Shown: positions 53,201-63,426 of the stretch, piece after piece
Position numbering within the stretch: the stretch's first letter is position 1
How the letters are laid out: every line of letters begins with the position of its first letter
Source: Sphingosinicella sp. BN140058
GTDB lineage: Bacteria; Pseudomonadota; Alphaproteobacteria; Sphingomonadales; Sphingomonadaceae
Assembly: GCF_004135585.1 (NCBI RefSeq)
Contig: NZ_CP035501.1
Span: 1,971,001-2,035,000 of the forward strand
DNA: 64,000 nucleotides
Direction: 5' to 3'
Made by a program: the position numbers and the translations under genes
Notes under the pieces: generated by a model
Databases searched by the model: none
What the model was told of the DNA's origin: nothing
Seen by the model: the letters and a program-made list of their open reading frames with translations, nothing else

Positions 53201-53710
53201 GACAATCGCGAACTGTTCACGCGCACCGACCGGGTCGATGCCAAGGCCAATCGCGCCACCCGGCTGGAGGCCATTCCGCTCGACCCGCTGCTCGCGCAGA
53301 ACGGCGTCGCTCTGGTCTCCTTGCGCCTCACCGACGCAGGGGGGCAACTCGTGTCGGAGAACTTCTACTGGCGCGGGAAGGACGCGTCCGCTTACCGCGC
53401 GCTCAACGCGCTCGCGCCGGCGGGGCTCACCTTGAACGCAGCCGCCGGGGGAGTTGCCGGCAGCGATCGGATCGTCACTGCGACCCTCACCAACACCACC
53501 AGCGTCCCTGCCCTGAATGCCAAGCTGACCTTGGTCGACGGCAAGGGCGAGCGAATCCTGCCCGCATTCTACAGCGACAATTACGTCGCCTTGTTGCCAG
53601 GCGAGAGCAAGACGATCACCATCCGCTATCCCGCCTCGGTCACCGCACCAACAGGGCTGACCCTGCGCGGCTGGAACGTGGTTCCGCAAACGGTGCAGGC
53701 AGGGCAGTAA
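50294..53710 (+). CDS. Glycoside hydrolase family 2 enzyme with N-terminal LamG-like domain
   Basis: 1138 residues. Signal peptide to about residue 22; LamG-like sugar-binding fold (about 40-190; RPFTMTAWVRPDAERKGEIV, GRWTHVAASSDGRTIALYVD); then the GH2 jelly-roll (DYWYRTSFTIPPEAAGKRL), Ig-like domain and TIM barrel (GGNWGMDDAMKRVPRERLEP). The acid/base is probably E750 in WFGRNEG and the nucleophile E808 in FSVETGTPS. The barrel segments resemble exo-beta-glucosaminidase and beta-mannosidase branches more than beta-galactosidase. The LamG fusion is unusual. The gene is 30 nt before the GH97 gene. Confidence 0.85.
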   Translation: MRMLRIGTSLTALALAGAASATVPDQGGPYNVSILQGGIGVERDLKAAEPMLGAARPFTMTAWVRPDAERKGEIVLIAAGGATAEGCRCLLVSDGRLAFRSGGRVLSSNAAVPSGRWTHVAASSDGRTIALYVDGRRVASGTLPQPGIAPRLAIAPAIEGQPHFGGSLVGATLHDEALDAPAITAAVRARPQFELVQMWKVGVGWEWQKQANTGLWRQQDPWTLPQSKGATTKPVAKALAPKPAVERIAEDRWQVNGWRLAAAPDVKADGAQLSAPAFDAGKWHVATVPGTVLTTLVDRGIYPDPYYGLNNMAIPESLSRQDYWYRTSFTIPPEAAGKRLTLVFNGINYASEVWLNGRKLGGTVGAFIRGQFDIVPAAGENVVAVRVSPPPHPGIPHEQSIKGGVGENGGQMAIDGPTFVATEGWDWIPGIRDRNTGIWLPVELQAHGAIRILDPQVITDLPLPRTDSADVHIEIPIRNDADASRTVTVRAAFDDVTVEKTITAPAGPSSVRFTPAEFAALRVRNPKLWWPNGYGDPALHTLRVTALDGGAASDTKDVRFGIREVSYDLSLFDSKGRLRRVNVQTTDGKLDGEKLIDVTHEAIKQSPRGFAESLTPAGEKSAGVTAIDESLPEPHLAIRVNGVKIAARGGNWGMDDAMKRVPRERLEPYFRLQKEANMNIIRNWMGTNTEPQFYDLADEYGMMVMNDFWQSTQNFQVEPQDPQLFLANARDTIARYRNHPSIILWFGRNEGVPYPMLNEGLDDAVAALDGTRWFTGSSNVVNLQGSGPYNYRPPVGYFTDLATGFSVETGTPSLSTIESVKSYVPQADLWPLSDTLAYHDWHFAGNGDTKTFMQALDTMFGPATSFEDFERKSQMMNLETHKAMYEGFLGHLWTKNSGRLLWMTHPAWPSNAWQIYSWDYDTHAAYYGAKKAAEPLHVQINLPDNALVVLNTTREDRPGLTATTRVVGLDNRELFTRTDRVDAKANRATRLEAIPLDPLLAQNGVALVSLRLTDAGGQLVSENFYWRGKDASAYRALNALAPAGLTLNAAAGGVAGSDRIVTATLTNTTSVPALNAKLTLVDGKGERILPAFYSDNYVALLPGESKTITIRYPASVTAPTGLTLRGWNVVPQTVQAGQ

Positions 53711-53740
53711 GTGGCGGCCACGAAACGGGGGAAATCACAG

Positions 53741-55714
53741 ATGAAGACGCGCATCGTCCTTGCAGCCCTGCTCACTGTGGCATCGTCGCCGGCACTCGCC
53801 GCCGATCTGCGCCTCGCCTCGCCGAACGGCAGGGTCGAGATCGTCGTCGGCATCAGTGCGCAGCGGCAGCCGACCTATGCCGTCTCGTTCGACGGCAAGC
53901 CGGTGATCGCGCCGTCGGGGCTGGGCCTCGATCTCGTGAAGGGCGGGCGCCTCTCCTACGGGCTCTCCGTCACCGGATCGACGCGGCAATCGGTCGACCG
54001 CCGCTACACGCTCTTCGCCGGCAAGGCTCGCGACGTGCAGGAGCGCTTCAACGAACTCTCCGTCGACCTCCGGGAGAACGACCCCGGCGCGGCCGGCCGC
54101 ACACTCCGCATCGTCTTCCGCGCCTATGATGACGGCGCCGCCTTCCGCTACGTCCTGCCGGTTCAGGCGCAGACCGCCGGCACCGACATTGCCGGCGAGA
54201 TGACTCGCTTCGACTTCCCCAGCGATTACCAATGCTGGGGACTGAACCTGGGCAAGTTCGGATCGAGCCACGAGGGCGAGTTTGATCCCGTCCGCGCCTC
54301 GTCGCTGCGCGAACACAATCTCTACGATGCGCCCTTGGTCTGCAGCACCGGAGACGGCGGCACCAGCTTCGCGCTCGCCGAGGCCGACCTCAAACATTAT
54401 GCCGGCATGTACCTGCAGGGCCGCGGCGACGGCGGCCTCGGCGCCCAGATCAAGCTCTCGCCTCGCCTCGACGATCCTTTGGTAGCGGTGCGCACCCGCA
54501 TCGGATCGGAAACGCTCTCGCCCTGGCGGGTGGTGATGCTCGCCGACGCTCCGGCCAAGCTGCTGCAGTCCAACCTGATCGCCAGCCTCAATCCCGATCC
54601 CGATTTCGACACCGCCTGGATCAAACCGGGCAAATCCGCCTGGGATTGGTGGAACGGGCCGACCGTCGCCGGCGTCAAGACCGCTGGCACCAATGACGAG
54701 ACGGTCAAACGATTCATCGATTTCGCGGCGTCGTCCGGCCTGCAATACATGCTGATCGACGAGGGCTGGTACATGGGCGCGGGCGGCGGCGGTCTGGTTC
54801 GTCCCGGCGTCGACGTCACCAAGTCGATCCCCGAGATCAATCTTCCTGAACTGGTCGACTATGGCCGCAAGCGGGGCGTCGGTCTGTGGCTCTGGCTCAA
54901 CTGGAAGGCGCTCGATGCCCAGATGGACGAGGCGCTCGCCCTCTACGAGAAGCTCGGCATCAAGGGCATCAAGGTCGATTTCATGGATCGCGACGACCAG
55001 GCGATGGTCGACTGGTACCACCGCCTGCTTCGCCGCGCCGCCGACCACAAATTGATGGTCAATCTGCACGGAGCCTATCATCCGACCGGCCTCGCGCGCA
55101 CCTATCCCCATTACCTCACCCAGGAAGGGGTAATGGGCGCGGAATATAATAAGTGGAGCCGCCGGGTGACGGCGCGCCACAACGTCACTCTGGCCTTCAC
55201 CCGGCAGTTGCTCGGGCCGATGGACTACACGCCGGGCGGCTTCCGCAATCTGCGTCCGGAAGACTTCACGATTCAGAACGCACCGCCGAATGTGCAGACC
55301 ACCCGTGGACACGGCCTGGCCATGTACGTCGTCTACGAGAGCCCCTTCTCGGTGGTCGCAGACACGCCGGATGCCTATCGCGGCGAGGCGGGTGTCGACT
55401 TCCTCTCCGACGTGCCGGTCAGCTGGGACGAAACACGGGCGATCGCGGGGGCGATCGGCGACTATGTCGTGGTCGCACGTCGAAAGGATCGAGACTGGTA
55501 TGTCGGCGCGATGACGAACGAGAGCGGGCGCGACGTGACGCTGCCGCTCGATTTCCTAGGGGACGGCAAGTTCGCGCTGACCTCCTGGACCGACGGCGAG
55601 GCGCCGACTGCACTCAAGGTCACCCGAACAGCGATCGGCCGTGGCGCACGCCAGCCGCTGACCTTGCGCCTTGCCCCGTCCGGCGGTGCCGCGCTCCGCT
55701 TCAAGGCGGAGTAA
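53741..55714 (+). CDS. Glycoside hydrolase family 97 enzyme (alpha-glucosidase or alpha-galactosidase type)
   Basis: 657 residues. Signal peptide MKTRIVLAALLTVASSPALA, N-terminal beta-sandwich (ASPNGRVEIVVGIS), a catalytic barrel with MLIDEGWYMG, GIKVDFMDRDDQAMVDW and LTQEGVMGAEYNKW. D413 in VDFMD aligns with the nucleophile of retaining GH97 enzymes; E462 is a second acid candidate. This favours the retaining, alpha-galactosidase-like branch over the inverting SusB type (inference). The ATG at 53741 has GGGGGAAA upstream. It acts in the periplasm and is probably co-transcribed with the GH2 gene. Confidence 0.85.
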   Translation: MKTRIVLAALLTVASSPALAADLRLASPNGRVEIVVGISAQRQPTYAVSFDGKPVIAPSGLGLDLVKGGRLSYGLSVTGSTRQSVDRRYTLFAGKARDVQERFNELSVDLRENDPGAAGRTLRIVFRAYDDGAAFRYVLPVQAQTAGTDIAGEMTRFDFPSDYQCWGLNLGKFGSSHEGEFDPVRASSLREHNLYDAPLVCSTGDGGTSFALAEADLKHYAGMYLQGRGDGGLGAQIKLSPRLDDPLVAVRTRIGSETLSPWRVVMLADAPAKLLQSNLIASLNPDPDFDTAWIKPGKSAWDWWNGPTVAGVKTAGTNDETVKRFIDFAASSGLQYMLIDEGWYMGAGGGGLVRPGVDVTKSIPEINLPELVDYGRKRGVGLWLWLNWKALDAQMDEALALYEKLGIKGIKVDFMDRDDQAMVDWYHRLLRRAADHKLMVNLHGAYHPTGLARTYPHYLTQEGVMGAEYNKWSRRVTARHNVTLAFTRQLLGPMDYTPGGFRNLRPEDFTIQNAPPNVQTTRGHGLAMYVVYESPFSVVADTPDAYRGEAGVDFLSDVPVSWDETRAIAGAIGDYVVVARRKDRDWYVGAMTNESGRDVTLPLDFLGDGKFALTSWTDGEAPTALKVTRTAIGRGARQPLTLRLAPSGGAALRFKAE

Positions 55715-55715
55715 G

Positions 55716-55737
55716 GGCACCGCCGCGGCGCGGTGCC
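55716..55737. terminator. Hairpin between convergent GH97 and TonB receptor genes
   Basis: GGCACCGC pairs with GCGGTGCC; no T-run. It may stop RNA polymerase in both directions weakly. Confidence 0.5.
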
Positions 55738-58146
55738 TCAGAAGGTCTTGCGCATGGTCAGGCCGTAGGTGCGGGGCTGGCCGATGTTGAAGCCGAGACG
55801 GGCGCGCCCGCCGCGCTCGCGATCGAACGAGAGCAGGGCATTCTCGTCGAACAGATTGTGCACGTAGGCAGTCAGGCTCAGGCCGTTCTGCCACTCCACG
55901 CCGGCGCTGAGATTGACGAGTTCATAGGCCGGCAGCTTCAGGTCGATGATCGTCGCCTCGTTGCCGGTCGCGCCGCCGAACGGCAGGCCCGAACGGAAGG
56001 TCCGCGGATTGTCGACCTGGTCGCTGGGCTGGGTGTAACGGCTGCCGACATGCTGGACCGAAGCGGAGAGGAAAGCCTCGGTTCCGCGCTGATCGATCGG
56101 AAAGCTGTAGGTGGAGCTCGCCGCCATCTGGAACCGCGGCACGCTCGGCAGACGGTTGCCCTTCTCGATGCCGCCGATCACATCGCCGGCGCCGCTCAGC
56201 ACCGTCGAATCGAATTCCGCCTCGAGCAGGCTGCCGATCAACGAGATGTCGAGGCCGCGCACCGGGCGCGCCGACAATTCGAGCTCGACGCCCATCGTGT
56301 GCGCCTCGGGCACGTTGAAGACGATGCGTGACGAACAGGAGCCGGCATCGAGGGTCACCTGCAGGTTGCTGATGTCGGTGTAAAAACCGGCGACGTTGAA
56401 GGAGACCGGACCAAAGTCGCCCTTTACCCCTGCCTCATAATTCCACAGGGTCTCATCGTCATAATCCTGGAACCCGCCGAAGATCGCCTCGTCCTGCGGC
56501 GAGCAGAGGGGCAGGTTCAGGGGATCGTTGACCCCGCCCAGCCGAAAACCCTTCGATGCCTGGAGGTTGAAGCGGATATCCTCGCTCGCCTCGATGCTGA
56601 CCAGTACGCGCGGGGTGAAGCCGTTGGAACTGGTCTCGTCCGTGCGATTGTCTCCGTTGGCGAAAAGCCCGCCCGACTTGAAGCTGCGTTCTTCCTTGAA
56701 ATCGTAATAGCGGCCGCCCGCAGTCAGCTCGAACCGTCCGAAATCATAGGTTGCCTCGCCGAACACCGCTTTCTGGGTGATGTCGTAGGACAGCGACGAA
56801 TTGTAGGGGCTGTCGGCCGGGAAGCCGTTGCGGACCGAAGCCGCCGTTCCCGCGCCAAGCGTCGCATCGGTCGCGGCATCGTAGCCTGGCGTCGGCAGCC
56901 GTTGATCATATTGCCGGTCGATGCTGGAATAGAATCCGCCGATCACCCATTGAAACGGGCCGGTGCCGCCCGATGAGAGCCGAACCTCCTGGGTAAATTG
57001 CTCGAGCTTGGTGTTGTCGCGAAGGTTGGAGGGCAGCAGCACGGCCGAAGTGGGAAAGCCGAGATCGACCGAGACGCTGCCGCTGAGCGCGCTGGCATCG
57101 CGGCTGACCAGGATCGAGCGATCGATGTAGCTGGTAACGGAGGTGAGCACGACTGCGCCCAGATCGGCGCTCGCCGTCAGATCGGCGATGAAGGTGCGGT
57201 CGCGAAAGCGCTCCGGCAGCAGCAGATACTGCTCGCGTTCGCCCAAAGTGATCGCCGGCCGGGTCGTGGTGAATGGGTTGGCGAAGAGACTGTACGTCTC
57301 CTGCCGGTTGAAGCCGTTCGCTTCCGTGATCTGATAAACGATCCGTGGGGTGAGGCGGATGCCGGCCGATGGCTCCCACATGAGGGCAAGTCGCCCGCCG
57401 GTCCGCTTGCCGGTATTCACGTCCTCGTCGACGCCGCCGCCTTCCCGGCGGGCGTTGACGAAGCCGCCATAGCGTGTGGAATAGGCAACGGCACGGACGG
57501 CGGCGTTCTCGCCGATCGGGCCGTTGATCATGCCCTTGAGATGACCGCCGAAAGAATCCCCGTCGACGAGATTGGCATTCGCCTCGATCGCAGCTTCAAA
57601 CGCGTCGGGACTGGGCTGGTTGGTGATGTAGCGGATCGTGCCGCCGACCGAGCCTGAGCCGAACAAGGTGCCTTGTGGGCCGCGCAACGTTTCGACCCGG
57701 TTGAGATCGAAGAGGTCGAGATCGGGGGTGAACAGTGACAGCGATATGACGGATTCGTCGAGGTAGACGCCGACCTGTTCCTTGACGCCCGGCTGATCGC
57801 GCACGACCTGCCCGGCGGAGACGCCGCGAACCGAGACCTGACTTTGGCCCGGCCCGAGATTCTGCACGGCGAGACCGGCGACGTTGCGCGACAGATCCTC
57901 GATCGTCGACGCACCCGAGCGCTGAATGTCTTCCTCGGTCTGCGCGTTGATCGAAAAGGGAACTTCGAGCAACGTCTGCTCGCGTTTGGTGGCGGTGACG
58001 ATGATCTCCCGCTCTTCCTCGGCAGCAGTTCCGCCAGTCTCCGTTTGGGCGGCGACCGGCTCCGCCAAGATCAGAAAAGCCCCTAGTGAAGTAGTTGCAA
58101 ACAGAAACGATCTACGAAGCACGCCCAGCGGGGTCCGATACGTCAT
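55738..58146 (-). CDS. TonB-dependent outer-membrane receptor (second copy, FecA/siderophore-type plug)
   Basis: 802 residues from the ATG at 58146 (GAGAGGAAAGG upstream). Signal peptide, TonB box REIIVTATKRE, plug with TIEDLSRNVAGLAVQNLG, VSVRGVSAGQVV and RVETLRGPQGTLFGSGSVGG, barrel, final aromatic (GLTMRKTF). It is only distantly like the receptor at 42811. Sphingomonads have many such proteins; the ligand could be a sugar, siderophore or amine. A palindrome lies upstream. Confidence 0.9.
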   Translation of the reverse strand: MTYRTPLGVLRRSFLFATTSLGAFLILAEPVAAQTETGGTAAEEEREIIVTATKREQTLLEVPFSINAQTEEDIQRSGASTIEDLSRNVAGLAVQNLGPGQSQVSVRGVSAGQVVRDQPGVKEQVGVYLDESVISLSLFTPDLDLFDLNRVETLRGPQGTLFGSGSVGGTIRYITNQPSPDAFEAAIEANANLVDGDSFGGHLKGMINGPIGENAAVRAVAYSTRYGGFVNARREGGGVDEDVNTGKRTGGRLALMWEPSAGIRLTPRIVYQITEANGFNRQETYSLFANPFTTTRPAITLGEREQYLLLPERFRDRTFIADLTASADLGAVVLTSVTSYIDRSILVSRDASALSGSVSVDLGFPTSAVLLPSNLRDNTKLEQFTQEVRLSSGGTGPFQWVIGGFYSSIDRQYDQRLPTPGYDAATDATLGAGTAASVRNGFPADSPYNSSLSYDITQKAVFGEATYDFGRFELTAGGRYYDFKEERSFKSGGLFANGDNRTDETSSNGFTPRVLVSIEASEDIRFNLQASKGFRLGGVNDPLNLPLCSPQDEAIFGGFQDYDDETLWNYEAGVKGDFGPVSFNVAGFYTDISNLQVTLDAGSCSSRIVFNVPEAHTMGVELELSARPVRGLDISLIGSLLEAEFDSTVLSGAGDVIGGIEKGNRLPSVPRFQMAASSTYSFPIDQRGTEAFLSASVQHVGSRYTQPSDQVDNPRTFRSGLPFGGATGNEATIIDLKLPAYELVNLSAGVEWQNGLSLTAYVHNLFDENALLSFDRERGGRARLGFNIGQPRTYGLTMRKTF

Positions 58147-58205
58147 GGCCCACCTTTCCTCTCTTTGGTGACGCACGGTTATTATGCCGCCGTTACTTGA
58201 GACAA

Positions 58206-58218
58206 GCTGCAGTGCAGC
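58206..58218. promoter_or_regulatory. GCTGCA-G-TGCAGC palindrome, candidate operator
   Basis: A perfect 6-bp dyad about 60 nt before the second TonB receptor start and 113 nt before the flavoprotein gene; it can serve both divergent genes. The binding protein is unknown; ROK and LacI families are possible. Confidence 0.35.
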
Positions 58219-58330
58219 ATATCCGGCGGATTGATGCTGGACTGTTGCAGCGAAGTGACATGACAGCGTTGACTTCAATCATCGGCACCGGAATGCTCCG
58301 ACTTGGTTTCATTTCGGAGGAAATGGCGCG

Positions 58331-59572
58331 ATGGCCGATCTGACCCGCCGGGACACGCTCGAAGCGGGGGCCGCCACGCTCGGCTACGCCCTCGGGGCCC
58401 CCGCTGTGCGGGCAGACGCGGCAACCGACGTGATCGTGATCGGCGCCGGCGTTTTCGGCGCCTGGACGGCGCGCGCGCTTCAGGCTGCCGGTCGCAAGGT
58501 GCTGCTCCTCGACGCGTGGGCGCCCGCCCATGCCAGGGCTTCGTCCGGCGGAGAATCACGAATGACGCGGGGCAGCTACGGCGCCGACGAGGTCTACACG
58601 AGGATGGCGTGGGACTCGCTGGCCGAGTGGCGCGCGCTCTCCGCCCGAGCCGAACTCCCGCTCTTCCACCGGAGCGGCGTGCTGTTCTTTTTTCCGCGCC
58701 GGGAGGATTATGCCATCAGGGCGATGGAAGCGCATCGTCGGCTCAAGCTGCCGACCGAGCTGCTCGACCGGAAGGAGATGGCACGCCGTTTTCCGCAGAT
58801 CGATTTCACCGACATCGAGATCGGTCTCTACGAACCCGAATTCGGCGCGCTGATGGCACGGCGCTCGGTCGAGACTCTCGTCGCAGAATTCGCGGCCGCC
58901 GGTGGGCGCTATCGCCGCGCCGCGATCGCGCCGCCGCAGCCCGGCCGCGGACCGCTTGCGCGGATCGTCACGACCGCCGGCGAGTCGATCGCCGCGCCGA
59001 ATTTCGTCTTCGCCTGCGGGCCGTGGCTGCCCAAGCTCTTCCCCGCTCTGCTCGGTCCCCGGATCTTCCCGACCCGCCAGGAGGTCTTCTTTTTCGCGCC
59101 GCCGGCGGGAGACGACCGCTTCTCGGTCGGCCGGCTGCCCAACTGGGCCGATTTCAATGAAGGCGACATCTACTACGGATTCCCGGATCTCGAGGGGCGC
59201 GGCATCAAGATCGCGCACGACCGTCACGGGCCGGCGATCGACCCGGACGCAGGCGATCGTACGGCCTCGGAGCATGCCCTGGCTGACGTTCGCCGCTTTC
59301 TCGAACGCCGCTTTCCGGCCCTACGGGGCGCTCCGCTGAACGAAGCGCGTGTCTGCCAATATGAAAACAGCGCCAACGGCGACCTGCTGATCGATTTCCA
59401 CCCGGACCGGCCGAACCTGCTCCTCGTCGGCGCGGGCTCGGGCCATGGCTTCAAGCACGGACCGGCGGTCGGACGCTATGCCGCCTCCCTGCTGCTCGAT
59501 CCGGACTTCGCGCCAGAGCCCCGCTTCTCGCTCGCCAGCAAGGGCCTCCGCCAGCAACGCGCAGTCCACTGA
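58331..59572 (+). CDS. Secreted sarcosine-oxidase/N-methyltryptophan-oxidase-like flavoprotein
   Basis: 413 residues. N-terminal Tat-like signal (LTRRDTLEAGAATLGYALGAP), then the FAD site VIVIGAGVFGAWTARALQAAG. C342 in ARVCQYENSANGDLLIDFHP matches the Cys that binds FAD covalently in monomeric sarcosine oxidase. GSGHGFKHGPAVGRYAA is the usual C-terminal FAD contact. Such enzymes oxidise N-methyl or other secondary amino acids and give peroxide. The substrate is not known. It is divergent from the second TonB receptor. Confidence 0.82.
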   Translation: MADLTRRDTLEAGAATLGYALGAPAVRADAATDVIVIGAGVFGAWTARALQAAGRKVLLLDAWAPAHARASSGGESRMTRGSYGADEVYTRMAWDSLAEWRALSARAELPLFHRSGVLFFFPRREDYAIRAMEAHRRLKLPTELLDRKEMARRFPQIDFTDIEIGLYEPEFGALMARRSVETLVAEFAAAGGRYRRAAIAPPQPGRGPLARIVTTAGESIAAPNFVFACGPWLPKLFPALLGPRIFPTRQEVFFFAPPAGDDRFSVGRLPNWADFNEGDIYYGFPDLEGRGIKIAHDRHGPAIDPDAGDRTASEHALADVRRFLERRFPALRGAPLNEARVCQYENSANGDLLIDFHPDRPNLLLVGAGSGHGFKHGPAVGRYAASLLLDPDFAPEPRFSLASKGLRQQRAVH

Positions 59573-59578
59573 GGCCGA

Positions 59579-60139
59579 TCAGATCGTCAGGCCGGCGGGG
59601 CTGGCCTCCTCCTCGTCGGTGGGAGCAACGGCGGCAACGCTGCCCTCTGCCCAGCGATCGGCGAGGCAGCGGGCAAGCGCCGTCATCGCCACGCGCCCAC
59701 CTTCCAGCGGCAGGGTATCGACGCTCTCGCCATCCTGGCGGATGCGCATTCCATCGGCAGTCGAGAACGCATCGAGAAAGCCGTTGCCGGCGTTGCCGCC
59801 CGGCTCGAGCGTGAAGAACAGGCCAGGACCGTCCTGATCGATCTCACGACGCGCGATCGCTTCGACCGGAAGCGTGCGCACCCCCAGGAAATCAAGCTTG
59901 AGATCGTAATTGTCGCCGTCGCGAAGGGCGTCCCATTCGCGGTTCTGCAGCAGGAAGGCGAGTTTCTCCTCCCCGGCGAAACCCCAGACCGACAACATCG
60001 TGCCCTGCGGCGACGTCGCCTGCACCATGCAGCCGTTGGGCATGGCGGCCAGCGCCCAATCGCCCATTTCTTCGTTCTGCGCCAACGCCGCGCCGCAAGG
60101 AGCCGCGAGGAGAAATGCAGCAATCATAGTCCGGAACAT
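59579..60139 (-). CDS. Secreted protein of unknown function
   Basis: 186 residues. Signal peptide MFRTMIAAFLLAAPCGAALA, then DWALAAMPNGCMVQATSPQG and LKLDFLGVRTLPVEAIARRE. Two Cys in the mature part. AAGGAG precedes the ATG at 60139. The pattern is like small periplasmic proteins common in sphingomonads, but I cannot assign a family. Confidence 0.7.
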   Translation of the reverse strand: MFRTMIAAFLLAAPCGAALAQNEEMGDWALAAMPNGCMVQATSPQGTMLSVWGFAGEEKLAFLLQNREWDALRDGDNYDLKLDFLGVRTLPVEAIARREIDQDGPGLFFTLEPGGNAGNGFLDAFSTADGMRIRQDGESVDTLPLEGGRVAMTALARCLADRWAEGSVAAVAPTDEEEASPAGLTI

Positions 60140-60265
60140 GCTGGGCTCCTTCAAGCCCCACCCGCATCAAATCCCGTTGCACCGCAGAACAGACCCGGCG
60201 GGCTTTTGTTGCAGCGAACCGCTCTTATTTGCCGCCCGTCGCGCTCGCTCCCGTGCGCCGGACCT

Positions 60266-60966
<701 letters not shown>

Positions 60967-60970
<4 letters not shown>

Positions 60971-63252
60971 GCGTCGGCCAGCGCGGTGACGAGGCAGCGG
61001 ACGCCGGCCCGGGTAAACGGCTTTTCCAGAACCGGACGTCCGCTGGTGCGCAGGAACTCGTCCATCGACGCACCCAGCGTGTCGCCGGTGACGAACGCGA
61101 TCCGCGACAGCAGCTGCGGGCGGATCTCGCGCAGGCGCTCGAACATCTCCGGCCCGCTCACCCCCGGCATGCGCAAGTCCGAGAGAACGATGTCGAAATC
61201 GCCGTGATCGAGCGCCATCAGCGCGGCCGCACCGTCCGAGACGACGGTCACGTCGAAGCCCTCACGCTCGAGCAGTTCCCGAATGGTTTCGGCGATGTCG
61301 GCCTCATCGTCGACCACCAGAGCGGTCCGCCGGATTTCGGCAACGGCATAAGCCGGTGCCAGAGGCTCGGCGACGGTCTGCGGGGGCGGGGGATCGGAGG
61401 CCGGAAGTTCGATCCGGAAGGTCGCGCCGCGCGAACTGGGCAGGACCTTGAGCGTGCCGCCATGGGCTTCGACGATGCCGTGCGAGAAGGACAGGCCGAC
61501 GCCGGTGCCGGAGCCTTGCGGCTTGGTGGTGAAGAAGGGCTCGAAGATCCGGCCGGCGAGATCGGCCGGGACACCCGGCCCATTGTCGATGATGTCGATG
61601 ACGATCCTGCCATGTTCGTTCAAACGGGTACGGATGACGAGGCGCTTGTCGAGCACCTCGCCCTCTTCGAGCGCCTGCTGCGCATTGATGATCAGGTTGA
61701 CGAGCACCTGGTGAAGCTGATCGCGGTCGCCGCGGATCGGCGGCAGATTCGGCGCGCACTCCGTCACCGCCGTGACTCCCCCGGTCCTCAGGCCATATTC
61801 GGCAAGCTGAAGTGCGGCCGAGACGAGATCGTTGGGATCGACGGGATTGCGTTGCGGTTCGCGCCGCCGGGCCATCGCCAGGAAGGTCTGGACGATGCGT
61901 GCGCAGCGGTCGGCGGCGGCACTGATCTTCTTGGCCCGCGCCTCGAAAACGGTGCCGCGGCTGTCCTCTTCCAGCATTTCGGCCTGGCCGACGATCGCAG
62001 CCAGCGGATTGTTGAGCTCGTGGCTGACTCCCGCGAGGAGCGATCCCAGCGCCGCCAGTTTCTCGGACTGGTGGAGCGCCTCTCGCGATCGTGCCAGTTC
62101 GACCTCGTTGCGCTTGCGATCGGTGATGTCGAGATGAATGCCGCTCAGCGTGTGGACAATTCCATCCTCGCCGCGGATTGCCCGCCCGATCGACTGAACC
62201 CATTTGACGTCGCCGTTGGGCCACACCAGCCGATGCTCGAAATTGACCGAATCGTTGGGGAAATCATCGCGATACGGCTTCAGCACGACGTCCCAATCGT
62301 CGGGATGGATATATTGCCGCATCATCCTGGCGTTGAGGTTGAGCTCCCGTCCGACCCCCCATAGATCCCGCGAGCGATCCGAATACCAGGTGTCGCCGTT
62401 GCGCGGGTCCACCGTCCAGATGCCCAGCTCGGCACCTTCCACGGCCATTTCCAGCTGGTCCCGGGTCCGCGCGAGCGCCTCCTCCGCATCCTTGCGGTCG
62501 GTGATGTCGAGATGGATGCCATGCACCGAGACGGCGTTGCCGTCCTCGTCGCGGATCGCGGCGCCGAGCGAGTAGATCCAGCGGATCGATCCGTCGGGGC
62601 AGCGAACACGATATTCCGCTTCGACGCGGTCGCGATCCCGGAAGCCGTTGAGATAGGGATCGGAGATCTCGTCCCAATAATCCGGCAGGACCGCGGCCTG
62701 GATCACATCCGTGGTCATCTCCGTTTCCGGCGGCAGGCCGTACATCTGCTTCGAGCGATCCGAATACCAGGTGCGCTGCGTCGCGAGCTCGAACGTCCAG
62801 GTGCCCAATTTGGCGCCTTCCACCGCAAGCTCCAGCCGGCGGCGCGATTCCTGCAGCGCCTCGTCGTGCGACTGCTCGGGGGAAAGATCGCGCAGGGTGC
62901 AGATGAATCTCTTGGCGCCGGCGATCTCGAGCCCGGTGATGGTGACTTCGAGCGGCAAGGTGCCGCCGGCTTTCACCTTCCCTTCGACATGCGCGCGAAT
63001 CGCTCCGGGGGCGCTGCCCTCGTCCTGGATGAAGCGCAGCAAATGCTGCTGCTCGTCCACGCGATCGGGATCGGCAACGATGAAGCTGGTGATGTTCCGC
63101 CCCAGCATTTCGTCGCGCGCATAACCGAATGCCGCTACGGCAGCCGGGTTGAACGCAAGGATCGTCCCGCGCGCATCGATCATCACGATCGCGTTCAATG
63201 AAGATTCGATCACCGTGGCCAGTGCGCACGGCATCTCGACGTCCCGATCCAC
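60967..63252 (-). CDS. Hybrid histidine kinase with three PAS domains and a C-terminal receiver
   Basis: 761 residues, no membrane helix. Three PAS/PAC units (about 8-125, 130-260, 265-385), the last two nearly repeated (YSDRSKQMYGL and YSDRSRDLWGV; both with ILDITDRK-like HLDITDRK). HisKA has His411 in GVSHELNNPLAAI; ATPase has NLIINAQQALEE, DNGPGVP and GTGVGLSFSHGIVEAHGG; receiver has Asp692 in VLSDLRMPG. GTG start at 63252 with GGGGGAGAAG upstream. It probably senses a cytoplasmic ligand or redox state; a phosphorelay to the OmpR-type regulator via a separate Hpt or directly is possible. Confidence 0.88.
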
Positions 63253-63426
63253 TTACTTCTCCCCCAAGAAGCGCCTGCGCGGCGTCTATAGCATGCTCCG
63301 TCTCCGGGGGCAGCACCAAGTGTAACAATCGAAACACAAAAGCCGGTTGCGCGGCATGGCGCTGCAACAGGTCGGGCTCAGAGGACCGTCACCAGCCGGA
63401 GAGGCTGCGTCACGAAGGAGAAAGCC

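Noticed and set aside
50243..53689. 1148-codon minus-strand frame opposite the GH2 gene
   Set aside because: The GH2 frame has signal peptide, domains and catalytic residues; the antisense one has none.
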